A DNA stretch of 64,000 bases from the NCBI GenBank assembly GCA_027946555.1, contig JAPEVC010000167.1, forward strand, positions 1 to 64,000. The letters are read 5' to 3'. The notes below the pieces were generated by a model. It made no database searches and was not told the DNA's origin. It was given only the letters and a program-made list of their open reading frames with translations. The stretch is from Gnomoniopsis sp. IMI 355080. Taxonomy: Eukaryota > Ascomycota > Sordariomycetes > Diaporthales > Gnomoniaceae. Of this stretch, positions 1 to 10,208 are shown piece after piece. How positions within the stretch are numbered: the first letter of the stretch is position 1; each line of letters opens with the position of its first letter. The position numbers and the translations under genes are program-made.

Positions 1-256
1 GGGTTCTATTGGGGGTGGGGGGCTGCATTGCTCGCTGCAACGTCCAGCAAGATTACATCCTTTTTACTTCCAGTCATGTCGTGGATGCTGTGGGGATCCT
101 GAAGATGGAGCACCCAGATTGTTTGCATGTTATTGAAGTCAAATATGAAGGCATGGATCACAGTACTGTAATCTGTGTAAGGAGCTTTGTAGGTGGGTCT
201 TCAGGAATGCCGGGACTGGTTGCCACTCAAGCTGCCCGGTCGATTCTCATTGGGTT

Positions 257-2254
257 CTACATAACGTCGATATTGAGAATCTTGATATCCTCTTCCGGTC
301 TCTCCTTGTGAGTCCGGGCATGTTCGATTTTGTGTATAACATCGAAGCCTTGCACAGCGCGGCCGAATATAGTATGCTTGTTGTCAAGCCATGGCTGCAA
401 TCCTGTCAGCCAATCTGAACATACACAGGAGCAATATTGGAAAGAGATGCTTACTGTCTTTTCAGTCGTTATGAAGAACTGGCTAGCATTGGTATTCGGC
501 CCCGCGTTGGCCATGCTCACTGTGTAGGGCTTATCATGCTTCAGGCTGCTGAACTCGTCTTCAAATTCCTTACCCCAGATACTCTCGCCGCCTGTGCCGT
601 CACCGAGTGGATCGCCACACTGTATCATGAATCTCTGGATGACACGATGAAATATCGTGTTGTTGTAATATCCTCGCTTCGAGTGTGTGACAAAGTTCTC
701 GACTGCCTTGGGTGCCGCGTCGGGAAATAGACGGATTCGAATGTCCCCGTATGTCGTATGTATCACAGCTGCAGTGCCTGTCTCGGTCTTCTTCGCCTGT
801 GCCGATTTCGGCTTCTTGCCGTCCACAGTCGGCCGCTCATTCTGTACGTCCCGGGTCGACTTGGATATGTCTTCCTCATTGGTGAACATGTAGAATCTGA
901 CCTTGCCTACGCCTGTTGCAAACAGTACCGGGTCTCTGACTTCAGACTCCTCCAAAAGTGGGTTGTTGGATGCAGCCATTGCAACAGTAGTGACACCCTT
1001 CTTCTGCGGCGCACCCTGGTAGATGGCGAGACTGAGGGCTCGAAATTGCTCGTCTCTGCCAAAAGTCTTGACCACCTGGTTGGTGTATGTGTTGAGGACC
1101 TTGATGCCCGTGATTGAGCCATAGATGATGAAGTGGCCGGACTCATCAAAAATTACGTTGGCCTTGTTGCGGTACAGCTCGGATTCTATTTCCCGTTCGA
1201 TTGCCAGCCGCCGTCCGAATTCAACTGGTTCAAGCTTCTGCAGTGCCGTGCCAGCTTGCTGCATCTCCTCAATGACCTGCAGAGATTCATCATAGGTTCT
1301 ATGAAGCTTGGCCGTCGCAAAATCAAATATTCTAATCTTGCGATCTGGCATTGAGTAGGTTGCGAATTGGTGACCAGAGGGTGATATCGTGAGAGACGTC
1401 GGTACCGATTTCGCCTTCTTGAATTCGAACAAACTTGTCGAGCTCTTGAACTGGAAGACACTTTCTGGCTTTTCATAATTGTTTCCTGGACTCCAGTATT
1501 CGACCATACCACCCCGGTCCGCCGATATGACGCAGTCGTATGCCTCGTTGAACGCCATCAAGGTCACCGGGCTCCTGTGGAGTCCCTTAATTGTGTGTAT
1601 CGGCTCTTGCTTCTCTCCTCTGCCATCGTAAATGTGCACTATCGGCTTGCTATCATCTGAGATCGCAAGCAAGGGCAGACTTGCGCCCTTCTTGTGGATC
1701 CAGCACACGCTCTGTGGAGTATAATCCAGTGGCAGCATGGCCAATAGGTCGAAAGTGATCACATCAAAAATCTTGACGGTCTTGTCGCCCCCCGCTGTCG
1801 CGAAGCTACGTCCATCTGCGCTGACAGACACGGCGCGAATCTCGCCTTGGTGCGCGCGGAACTCTTTGACGAACTCGATGCCCTCGGCCACCTTCTTCCA
1901 GAACTTAGCGACGCCGTCGATGGAGGTTGTGATCAGGAAATCGGTGCCGCTGGGTGTCATAGTGACGAAGGACAACTGCTCCTTATGCATCAGCGACCTG
2001 GAGTAGCGGGTCGACTTTGGCAGCGCGGACACATAGAGTTTCTCGTAGGGGAGGACGCGGCGCTTCTTCTTAGGCGCCGCAGCGGATGGGAGCTGCGGTC
2101 CCATATCGTCGTCGGAAGAGGAGCCATCTGAAAGAACAAGCGTTAGTTCCTCAAGCTTTAGAGGAGTGGAAGCCAGCAACTTGCCCTCGTCTTCGATCGC
2201 GGAACGATCTCGCTTTCGCGATTGGGCATCGTCGTCTTGTGGGTTATCTGCCAT
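257..2254 (-). CDS. cyp15: WD40-repeat cyclophilin (PPWD1/Cyp15-type peptidyl-prolyl isomerase)
   Basis: Spliced model is complement(join(257..394,455..2254)), 645 residues. The N-terminal two thirds carry WD40 repeats after a basic, nuclear-looking head (KRKR-type runs). The last ~165 residues are a cyclophilin domain with FHRVI, FMIQCGDP, GDGTGG and SIWG, as in the spliceosome-associated PPWD1 family, where the enzyme isomerises X-Pro bonds. Start is the ATG at 2254. The 60-nt intron at 395..454 is inferred because it has a GTAAGC donor, a GGCTGAC branch site and a CAG acceptor, and because removing it restores the family motif TTEKT-PWLDNKHTIFG. The intron is in frame and free of stops, so an unspliced reading also stays open. 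It is the first gene in the window. A splicing-related nuclear role is inferred from the family. Confidence 0.93.
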   Translation of the reverse strand: MADNPQDDDAQSRKRDRSAIEDEGKLLASTPLKLEELTLVLSDGSSSDDDMGPQLPSAAAPKKKRRVLPYEKLYVSALPKSTRYSRSLMHKEQLSFVTMTPSGTDFLITTSIDGVAKFWKKVAEGIEFVKEFRAHQGEIRAVSVSADGRSFATAGGDKTVKIFDVITFDLLAMLPLDYTPQSVCWIHKKGASLPLLAISDDSKPIVHIYDGRGEKQEPIHTIKGLHRSPVTLMAFNEAYDCVISADRGGMVEYWSPGNNYEKPESVFQFKSSTSLFEFKKAKSVPTSLTISPSGHQFATYSMPDRKIRIFDFATAKLHRTYDESLQVIEEMQQAGTALQKLEPVEFGRRLAIEREIESELYRNKANVIFDESGHFIIYGSITGIKVLNTYTNQVVKTFGRDEQFRALSLAIYQGAPQKKGVTTVAMAASNNPLLEESEVRDPVLFATGVGKVRFYMFTNEEDISKSTRDVQNERPTVDGKKPKSAQAKKTETGTAAVIHTTYGDIRIRLFPDAAPKAVENFVTHSKRGYYNNTIFHRVIQRFMIQCGDPLGDGTGGESIWGKEFEDEFSSLKHDKPYTVSMANAGPNTNASQFFITTEKTVSISFQYCSCVCSDWLTGLQPWLDNKHTIFGRAVQGFDVIHKIEHARTHKERPEEDIKILNIDVM
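395..454 (-). other. Stop-free 60-nt intron in cyp15
   Basis: GTAAGC donor at 454, branch-like GCTGAC, CAG acceptor at 395. Length is a multiple of three with no stop codon. It interrupts the cyclophilin domain just before the conserved PWLDNKH segment that contains the cyclosporin-contacting tryptophan of the family. Confidence 0.85.
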
Positions 2255-3931
2255 GAAGAGAATCCGAGGGTCAGTGTTCGTCTTGACGATGCCCCAGAGT
2301 CAAATGACAGAAATCTAAGCCTGCGCTCCGTGTGTTGTCTGAGGGGGTTTGGTCTGAGGTGTTCTTATGGAATGAATTGCTTAAATTCACGTCGACCTCG
2401 GAGCCTGGTAGTTAAAATGGACAGTCTTATCGATTACTGCGGATCGCACAGGGGTCTGTAGCTGAGTACCGTGTAGGTATAGATGAACCATCCCTGTCAA
2501 AAGGGTCCTATTTAGGAAGACACCCAATCGCACATTATCCTAGCTGTCAACTCTGGCTTACACGTCTTCACTTCCTTACCTTACTATATAACCGAAATAC
2601 CTACTGAGCGGACTATATGGGGGAGTAAATGTATAGCCCAGGAGAAGAATACAAAAAGAAAATATGAATCAAAGGGCTGCGCAGGTTCTGTTAGTATAAC
2701 AGTCTCACAGCTTTGCAATTCAGGAGTGATCAAGTCACCGATGATATAGAAAATTCGTTATTGTATGTCCACATGTCTAATTTACATATATCTATGCAGC
2801 GTATCACCTTATGATCTATAGAGTTTCTTCGAGGCCGTTAGGGCACGATAGATTCCCAAGCCCGTTTTGTGTAATATGCTCTGGGGGGCAATCCAACAGT
2901 CAGCTCATACGATGACATTATTCTCTACAGGTATTATATCCAGGTATAGCTCATAGGTCCCAGTCCATCTTTCTATACCAGGATATTCATTTTGGTGTCC
3001 TACGGAGCTAATTTGGGTGAATTCGTACATGTTGCTATCCTATTGAGCTTAAACGTCGCTATACTAGGGTCCGCTAAGCGATCTAGTTCGAACTGTAATG
3101 AAATCCCGTAAAGAAATATCGGATGCACATTGCACTGTGCCGACTTTGACTTCAGGAAGACATACCTAGAGAGAATACTCACTTTTGTGCATGTCCATTC
3201 AGCTCAAAGAAATGGTTGCATATCAACTATGGTCTCGATTAGAAGGCAACTTGATTGTTCAAGTGCAACACCTGCTCGGCTAAGCATAGTTGACAGTATA
3301 TTGTCCACTTGTTTCCCTATAAGCTGGTCAAATTGCCGTTTTATTGGCGTATCTTAATGAATCATCTTCAACACGCTGTCCCCCCCCCCTCTTCCCAAAA
3401 AAGAAAAGATAACCTCAGAGCTCACATGCCTGACAATGAATTGAAATGGTCCTCTTCCCACATCTTAGGTAGAAATCAGCCTTCATGTTAACGACATAGG
3501 TACCTACCTACCTAGTTAGATAGGTATGATGTCAAATTCCAGGGGACCGTGACCCTTTGTGTGTGGGGCAATGCACTGCTAAGCACCACCTGTAGTCAGT
3601 CACTTACCCCAGACAGCCAAGGCACCTGCGGCGAGACACATGCCAACCTTGCCGACTTTGGGGTATCGAGCTGGGAACTAGTGCGACTGACCTGATCCCA
3701 TCACCACTCACTCACTTATACCTGTGGCTTCATATCCTCAAGACACTGTTTACACTACCAGGTATGCGCTACCTCTTCTAATTCCCAACTCCTGTTGAGA
3801 TGAAGCCTTTTCTGATCTTTATTCTAGGCATAGAGTGCCACAGGTAATAAACCCACCATCCACCCGTTGCCATCTCACTTCTTTGGAATGCCTCGCCCAC
3901 CAGACCTCACAACTGGTGCAAGGAAGGCAAG
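2255..3931. other. Intergenic region between divergent cyp15 and crt10
   Basis: About 1.7 kb without a supportable gene; it must hold both promoters. Visible details are a C10 run at 3380..3389 and a short TACC tetranucleotide run at 3501..3513. A GTATGC...TTCTAG pair just upstream of crt10 (about 3762-3829) could be a 5' UTR intron, but this is weak. Confidence 0.6.
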
Positions 3932-6686
3932 ATGAGTCTTCACGATGAAGACGTCGAAATTCTTGATGAGGGAGATGATGGTGATGACGGTGGTGATACC
4001 AGTATCCACCTCGACGTCCCGGGCACCATGGCCCAGAAGCCAGATACTGCCCAGAGAGGATACTCGTCGCCTTACACTGTACGATTCATGGGCTCTCAGC
4101 GAGACCGTTTTCCTGCAAATCTGAGGCCCGAAATACGCAGCATGCTTGCCAACGATAACGATCGTGAACCTTACCCTCCAGGGTTTGACGGCGAGTGGTA
4201 AGTCTCTCAGCATCCTTCAGCAAGTGTCTTTGCACGGAGCGTTTCTCTGGCCCACCCGGCCGTCTCCTCTGTATCTTGGCAGATCTTCTACCAATAATGT
4301 CCTTTGAGACAATATCAAAGAGGGTTCTTCTTCTTAGGGAAACTTTTTCAAAGAAAGACTCGTATTGACGACCTCAACAGGGAAGATTTCCCCCGCGTTG
4401 CAAGGATGCGAATGAACCTCACTAGTCTTTCTCAACACTATGACCTCTACTTCGTTGCATACAGAGGATATATACATGTCTACCGGCCGAATCATAACGC
4501 CAGATTGACCATTCAAGGTCGTCCACTCTTAATTCTCGACCCGGAGCAGTCTAAAACCCCAATGGCAAAGTTTGCGCATGGGCACGTGAACCCAACTTGT
4601 CCCCATGAAGTGAACCACATGATCATTGGTGATTTGGGCGAGAAAGAGATCTTACTGATTGCCAGAGACAATGGCGACGTCGTGGCCTGGTACACGCACA
4701 TCATTGCACACTGTATTGAGGCTAGGATAGCTCAGGAGCGGGATTCCCATGTACGGGCACGAGATGCCACTTCCACGACGCTGTCGTCCCCAAAACATTT
4801 CTTCGCGACCAGCGTGGGCCTATCGGCATGGGGCCTCGCTATACATACGAAATCACGCCTCATTGCCGTCTCGGCCAATACCACAGAGGTGACGGTTTTC
4901 GCGTTTGCGCTGGAGAGCGATGAAGCCGATGAGACGTTAGATCATGTATCAACAGGCCGGCATTTGCCCATTCCACCCATCCAAGAGAAGACTGAACGTG
5001 ACAGAAGCAGCCTTAAGGACTCATTACGCACGCGCAAGCGAACCTGGAGGATCATTATCACACTTGGTCGCGAAGCTTCCAATATACCGTCAATATCCTT
5101 CTGTGATGACCCGACAGGCAACGCAGATCGGATTGCGGCCATCGACATCAACGGCTATCTCTGGGTCGCCAATATCTGGACTATTGGCACGCGGCGAATA
5201 GTCATTTTCCCCCATACTGTTCCATATCCTCAAGGACGACCTTATAATAGCGTCATTGGATGGAACATTTTAGCCGTTACTGATGCGCAGCTTCGACCAA
5301 CTAGGTCTATCCGCGCCGCCATAGGCCTGCGCCCGAGCCGTGTGCTCCGTCATGGAAGTATGGGTCGGGGTTCATACTATGATATATCAAAGTCTATGGC
5401 CCAAGTGAAAGACGACGCTGCGCACGAAGACCACATCGCCCGGATGAGAATATTCCGTGCGGTAGAAGTCAGTAAGTTATACTGTCTCTCTGTTTTTTCA
5501 TTTATCATTTCTGCAAGATTTATCTAGCGCATACTCAAGACTACGAAATGTGCTGATACTATGGCTGTCAGACGGCTTGACCGACGCTGAGACCCAGATT
5601 TTCCTGTTCAACACGAGTCCTAAGGAGAAAGACGCGATCGTGAATATATCCAGTGAGGCTGACAATCAGCGTGGCTTTCTTCTGGAGATGACGATTCTGA
5701 ACGGAACCGGCCACCATTTCCAAGGGGAGCAAGAGTTCGCCGACAGATGGGCCCATTTCTTGTACATCAAGAACTCTGAAAGGCGCAAACTAGAATTTCA
5801 AAAAGCCCGGCCGCTATCCCCATCCCCATGCGCCGACAATAACAATAACAATAACGACGACGACAATGACGCGGTCTCTTTGCGCGGTATCAGTTTTCTC
5901 AGGGCAAACAGTGAGGATGTCGAAATGCTCAACCTCGATCAGAATGGCTGTGGCGTGGTATGCCACCACGTACTTCCTTGCCTCACACATGACGAAAGCC
6001 TCGTCCCCTGGGACTACCACGGTTTGGGTAAACGCATAACGATGCTGTTAACGATCCCAGACCTCAATCTTGTCATCTTGGGGTCTATGCACGGCCGCGT
6101 CGCTTTGCTTACCCTCACCAAGCCTCCCAAAGTCGAAGGTAGCCAGACTCCTACACGAGCATTCCGCGTGGACGCAGTTTTACCGTTTCAGAGCGAGGTC
6201 CGTCGTCAGCCATGGGTTTGTCTGTTGGTAAGTACCGCATTGTTTTTGTTTGTTTTCTTCCCCTTTTTGTGTCCTCCCCAGGGCCCCTCGAGAGATTATT
6301 CCAAGGCTTTCCTTACTTTGGGGCTTATACCACTCTGACACACGACACAATAGGGCATAGCGGTATCTCCTGTCCCCGAGACGAGAGCACAAGGTCTACG
6401 GTTAAGAAAAGATCGGCCCGTAGTACACGGTGGGCGACGCAAGTCAGCAGAGATACCCGACAAGGAACCGGACACGCCCAGGAAATGGCGATTGATACTG
6501 AATTATCAAGATCACACCACCATGCAATACGAGATCACGCGCAAGGATGCTGGTGCGGAAAAGGATGAGATATCGTGGGAGGCGAGGGCTCTTCGGAAAC
6601 AGGGAGTCGAATCTGGGGGCGATGATTCGGGCGCGGATCGTTCAGATGTAGAAGAGGGCGAGGACGATTGGCCTCTACCTGAATGA
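3932..6686 (+). CDS. crt10: CRT10-family protein (ribonucleotide reductase regulator homologue)
   Basis: Model join(3932..4197,4381..5471,5572..6227,6354..6686), 781 residues. All joins keep frame: W split at 4197/4381, N split at 5471/5572, and LL|GIAVSP at 6227/6354. The second exon contains the fungal CRT10-type segment with YFVAYRGYIHVYRP and ARDNGDVVAWYT. The C-terminus is acidic and ends DDWPLPE. In yeast, Crt10 modulates transcription of ribonucleotide reductase genes; a similar role here is inferred from family membership only. Two acidic low-complexity runs are present, DDGDDGGD near the N-terminus and an Asn/Asp run coded at about 5838-5870. The first intron (183 nt) is the least certain part, because another short exon could lie inside it. 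Confidence 0.85.
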
Positions 6687-7091
6687 AGCGGTTGTAGACA
6701 AAGATTTTCGTCTTTACAGTGCCTTTCCATATTGAATGACTGCATACTCATAAGGGTATTTCCACTTTGCTCTAGGATCCTCTCCGATGTTTCTCTGCTG
6801 TCGCCAAAACCCCACGAATGGGCTAGAAAAAGAACGCCTAAACTCCGAATGCAAATTCTTGTCCCATCAACATCATCAAATGAGCCGCCCATCACTACCA
6901 TGCGTATCTTCAAACTACGCGAGGTAGGTGATTAATCCCGACGACGTCAATGCGACGCCCTCGGTCGTCTAGACGCAAATAAATCCTGCTTCCATACCCA
7001 CCCTCGTCCGGCCCATCCCACTCGACGTCCACTGGGCCCATCTAGAGCCGCCCGGCCCTCCTTCACGATATCCCAACGGCTCGGCAGCACA
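6687..7091. other. Convergent 3' region of crt10 and the GH5 gene
   Basis: About 400 bp between two convergent stops. I see only 3' flanks; no gene or clear repeat. Confidence 0.6.
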
Positions 7092-8471
7092 CTACGCCCG
7101 CATGAGCTCGCTCATATCGCGCAGCCGATAGTCCAGCACCGGCGTGACCCAGTCGTCCTCGACCAACGAGTACACCTCCTTGGCATTGTTTTTAGGCTTG
7201 CGCGGGTTGATGGCCCAGTAGCCAAAGTCGGCATCGATGGACTTGAGATAGCGCAGCAGATTCTCCCAGTAGTTGGCGTCGCCGGCGCCCGGGTTGCGCG
7301 GCGCGCCAAACTCCCCGATCCACACGGGCGCCATGTCGTCCTCGACGAGATACGCCCAGTTCTGCCGCATGGCCTTGACGAACGACGGGTACGGCCGCTT
7401 CGAGAACCGCCCGTCCATGGAACCCCACCCGGACCACGCGTACACGTGAGCGCTATAGACAAGGCGATCGGGCACGTCGAGCTCGACGGGACGGTCTCGC
7501 GCGCCCGACAGGTCGTTGCCGGACTCGGTGCCGCCGACGATGATCAGCCAATCCGGATTCATTTTCAGCAGCCTGTTGCCGGCAAGCTCGGCGGCGGTGG
7601 CCCAGCGATCCCAGGTCATGGTGCCCCAGACACCGCGAACCTCGTTGCGGAGGTCGGCGCCGATGACGCGCGGGTTGTCGACGAAGCGGGACATGACGGT
7701 CTCCCAGTGCTGAATCCAGTCTTCCTCGGTCTGGGAGATGCGGCACAGCGGGCCGAGGTGGTCGTTGGACCAGCCGGCGTCGCAAGGGTCGGCACCGCAG
7801 CACCAGGTGGCGTGGGTGATGTGGTTATTGATGATGACGGCAATGCCCTCGTCCGTGAGGGCCTGGACGCAGGCTTCGAAGATGTCGAGGGCGCGCAGGC
7901 CCATCAGGTCCGGGTTGGCGGTCAGGAGGTGCGGCAGGATGTGGGGATTCTTGATGACGAGCTCGTCCGCATAGGGTAGACGCACGCTGTTGAAGCCTAG
8001 GCGACGGATGGTCTTTGCAATGACGCTGCGGTGCTGCACGTCCAGGCCTCCGGGGATAAAGAGCTCGTCAGAGGCGCCGTACCAGTTGACGCTGGCTAGC
8101 TTGAAGCGCTTGCCTGTTGTGTCAACGACATCGCGGCCACGGGTGCTGAGGGGGAGGTCGTAGGCTTTGATGCTGGACTCGTCAAGCGGGGGGAGGAGGG
8201 GTCGCTGGGAGAAGAGGCGGGCGCCTGGGTCGGGCACCCACGGGTCTGAGACCCACGAGTCGGTGCGCCAGAGGTAGCTAAGGAGGCCGATGATGATGAG
8301 GGCGGCGAGGTAGAGGAACATGGTTCGGCGGGAGGGACGGGATGTTTCGAGAGTGTGCCTAGCTCCTATTTTGGACTTGGCCCAGGTGGTCTTGCTCGGG
8401 TTCAACAAAGGTTGGTCGATGTCTTGTAGGTCTTCGAGGTCTCGCTGGTCGAGGTCTACTTGCGGGTCCAT
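7092..8471 (-). CDS. Membrane-anchored glycoside hydrolase family 5 protein
   Basis: Single exon of 459 residues. The reading frame opens further upstream, but the first ATG is at 8471 (MDPQVDL). Residues about 51-68 form one hydrophobic helix after a basic cytosolic stretch (SRPSRRT), so this looks like a type II membrane protein rather than one with a cleaved signal. The rest is a GH5 (cellulase-like) barrel: GFNSVRLPY, NNHIT, GADLRNEVRG with the likely acid/base Glu at about 277, HVYAWSG, and WIGEFGAP with the likely nucleophile Glu at about 387. A WCCGADPCDAGW segment after strand 3 is typical of this fungal subgroup. The substrate cannot be told from sequence; a cell-wall or lipid-linked beta-glucan/glucoside is possible. 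It converges on crt10. Confidence 0.86.
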   Translation of the reverse strand: MDPQVDLDQRDLEDLQDIDQPLLNPSKTTWAKSKIGARHTLETSRPSRRTMFLYLAALIIIGLLSYLWRTDSWVSDPWVPDPGARLFSQRPLLPPLDESSIKAYDLPLSTRGRDVVDTTGKRFKLASVNWYGASDELFIPGGLDVQHRSVIAKTIRRLGFNSVRLPYADELVIKNPHILPHLLTANPDLMGLRALDIFEACVQALTDEGIAVIINNHITHATWCCGADPCDAGWSNDHLGPLCRISQTEEDWIQHWETVMSRFVDNPRVIGADLRNEVRGVWGTMTWDRWATAAELAGNRLLKMNPDWLIIVGGTESGNDLSGARDRPVELDVPDRLVYSAHVYAWSGWGSMDGRFSKRPYPSFVKAMRQNWAYLVEDDMAPVWIGEFGAPRNPGAGDANYWENLLRYLKSIDADFGYWAINPRKPKNNAKEVYSLVEDDWVTPVLDYRLRDMSELMRA

Positions 8472-10208
8472 TGTGGTGACGAGGCAAGGGTCCAGCCGCA
8501 ACTGGAACGTGTGACGTATTGCTCTTATAGTGTGCCTCCAGCTGCCATACTTCGGCGTCGATGAAAGGTCTGCGTCTCCAGCCTGCTCGGTGGACGTGAT
8601 AGATTCAGGACTGAGTAATCTTGTATATTTCTGGGCTCAGGAAAAGGCGCTGGGCCCAATATGTAGTTCCTCGCCGTGTCGCGGATGAGGCGGAGGAAGG
8701 GGACGGTTGTCAGAGAGGATTGGAAAGCAGAAAACCAGCCGCCAGGATAATAGTGACGCCGGGTCAGTTGGACAGGGCCAGCTGTGGAGATAGAACAAGA
8801 AATAAAAAGACCAAAGAAAAGATCTACTGCGTAGAGAGCTGATTGAGTTGGGAAGGTTCCCGGAAGACTCGGTGTCGTAGGAACGTGAGATGAATTCGGA
8901 TTAAGTCATGATGGTCTAGAAGAATTGGGCCGAGGCGGGCGAAGGTCAGGCAGGGTCCAAGCTCTCAAAGCCATTGCTACAAACTGTCTTTGTTGTTCAT
9001 GCGTCGGCCCAATTGACTTGCACCGTCTCGCGAATGCCGCGCAGGGGTTTCCAAGGTTGCAACCGCCTTGGTGTGTAAACCAACCGTGATTTGTTATTTT
9101 ACAGAGCATATGTAGGGTAATATACCTTGGCCATCTGCTTACATAAGGTGAGCACACTTCATGATAGTCTCCAATTCCCTTCGTTCTCTGAAGAGAAATA
9201 AGAGAACAACCACGCATGGGAGCCATACAGTTTGATGACCATTTGATGACCGGCACGACATTGTTCGAGTCCGCAATGCCATGAATCAAATAGCTAGCCT
9301 AGCCTTACTCAGCCACTAGTTCATCGAGATCATCACACATGGAAATAGCTGAAATAGCTCTAGTGTCAACGCCTCCAAAACATAATAATCAAAAAATAAA
9401 GATAAATAAAAGATAGACAGGAACACTATATACAAATGCAAAATTTGGGTATCCTCGCAGCGCATTCATTACGCAAATTCATCTATCCAGCGTCAAAATG
9501 TTCTCTTTTCCAAGCCCACACAACTCGTCCTCTTCCTCGGGCGGCGCGTTCGGACCATGTACCCCACACCGAGCCCGACTGGCTCAGCTCCAGAAAAGTC
9601 ATCGCGACTGCATTCGGCATCGTCGGGAGCGCATGACAGATCTCTTGTCAGCAGGTCAGATTCTCTCTCCTTTCATTTCCCTGCTTCTTGCGCCTTGCAT
9701 TCTGGATCCCGACGTCCCGGTCATCTTCAGCCTGTTCAGCTAAGGGTACTAGTACTGGAGGGTTCCACCGCAGCAGCTCTGCCTACATAGACCTGCATGC
9801 GCCCCCGGACACTGCATTTGTCTATTGCTGATGCCACGGGCCACACAACCCCTCCCATTTTCCCTTTTCGGTGGGGTCGGGGAAGACAATATTGTCGTCC
9901 GGCAGTCCGGGCGTCGCGTCGCTCTGCATGCTCAAAGCACTCATCGGTGCTTTCGTGCGTTTTTGCCCTCAATCCTGTTCGCCCAGTGTGGTAGCCAAGA
10001 GGAGCATTATGTCCGCCCAATGCGTCGGCCCTGCTCGCAAGGAAGGTAGGTATACGCCGGTCTCGATGATTCGCGAGGGCCAAGAATATGGGAAGAACAC
10101 CAAAGACGCCGCGCTAGGTAAGTAACATACGTAAGGATATGTATGATATAGATGATCTGACTCCATTCACCTTAGTGAACAGTAGTCATGAGTACGAGTT
10201 GTTTCGCC
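8472..10208. other. Intergenic region upstream of the GH5 gene
   Basis: About 1.7 kb that must hold the GH5 promoter and the 3' flank of the receptor gene. It has an A/T-rich stretch at about 9375-9420. Apart from the weak spliced frame at 9498..9831 listed separately, no gene is recognisable. Confidence 0.5.
9498..9831 (+). CDS. Possible small two-exon gene, unknown product (weak)
   Basis: An ATG in good context (AAAATGT) at 9498 opens a frame with a Ser-rich start and a basic middle (HRRERMTDLL). Joining 9498..9654 to 9731..9831 over a 76-nt GT...CAG gap gives 85 residues ending in TGA. The donor (GTCAGA) is poor and I see no clean branch site. I do not recognise the product. It may be chance. 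Confidence 0.2.

Noticed and set aside
1..256. Open frame at the left edge (9..311 +)
   Set aside because: Lies at the 3' end of cyp15 on the opposite strand with no motif.
8472..8501. Upstream extension of the GH5 protein by 10 residues
   Set aside because: The upstream codon is TTG; the first ATG is at 8471.
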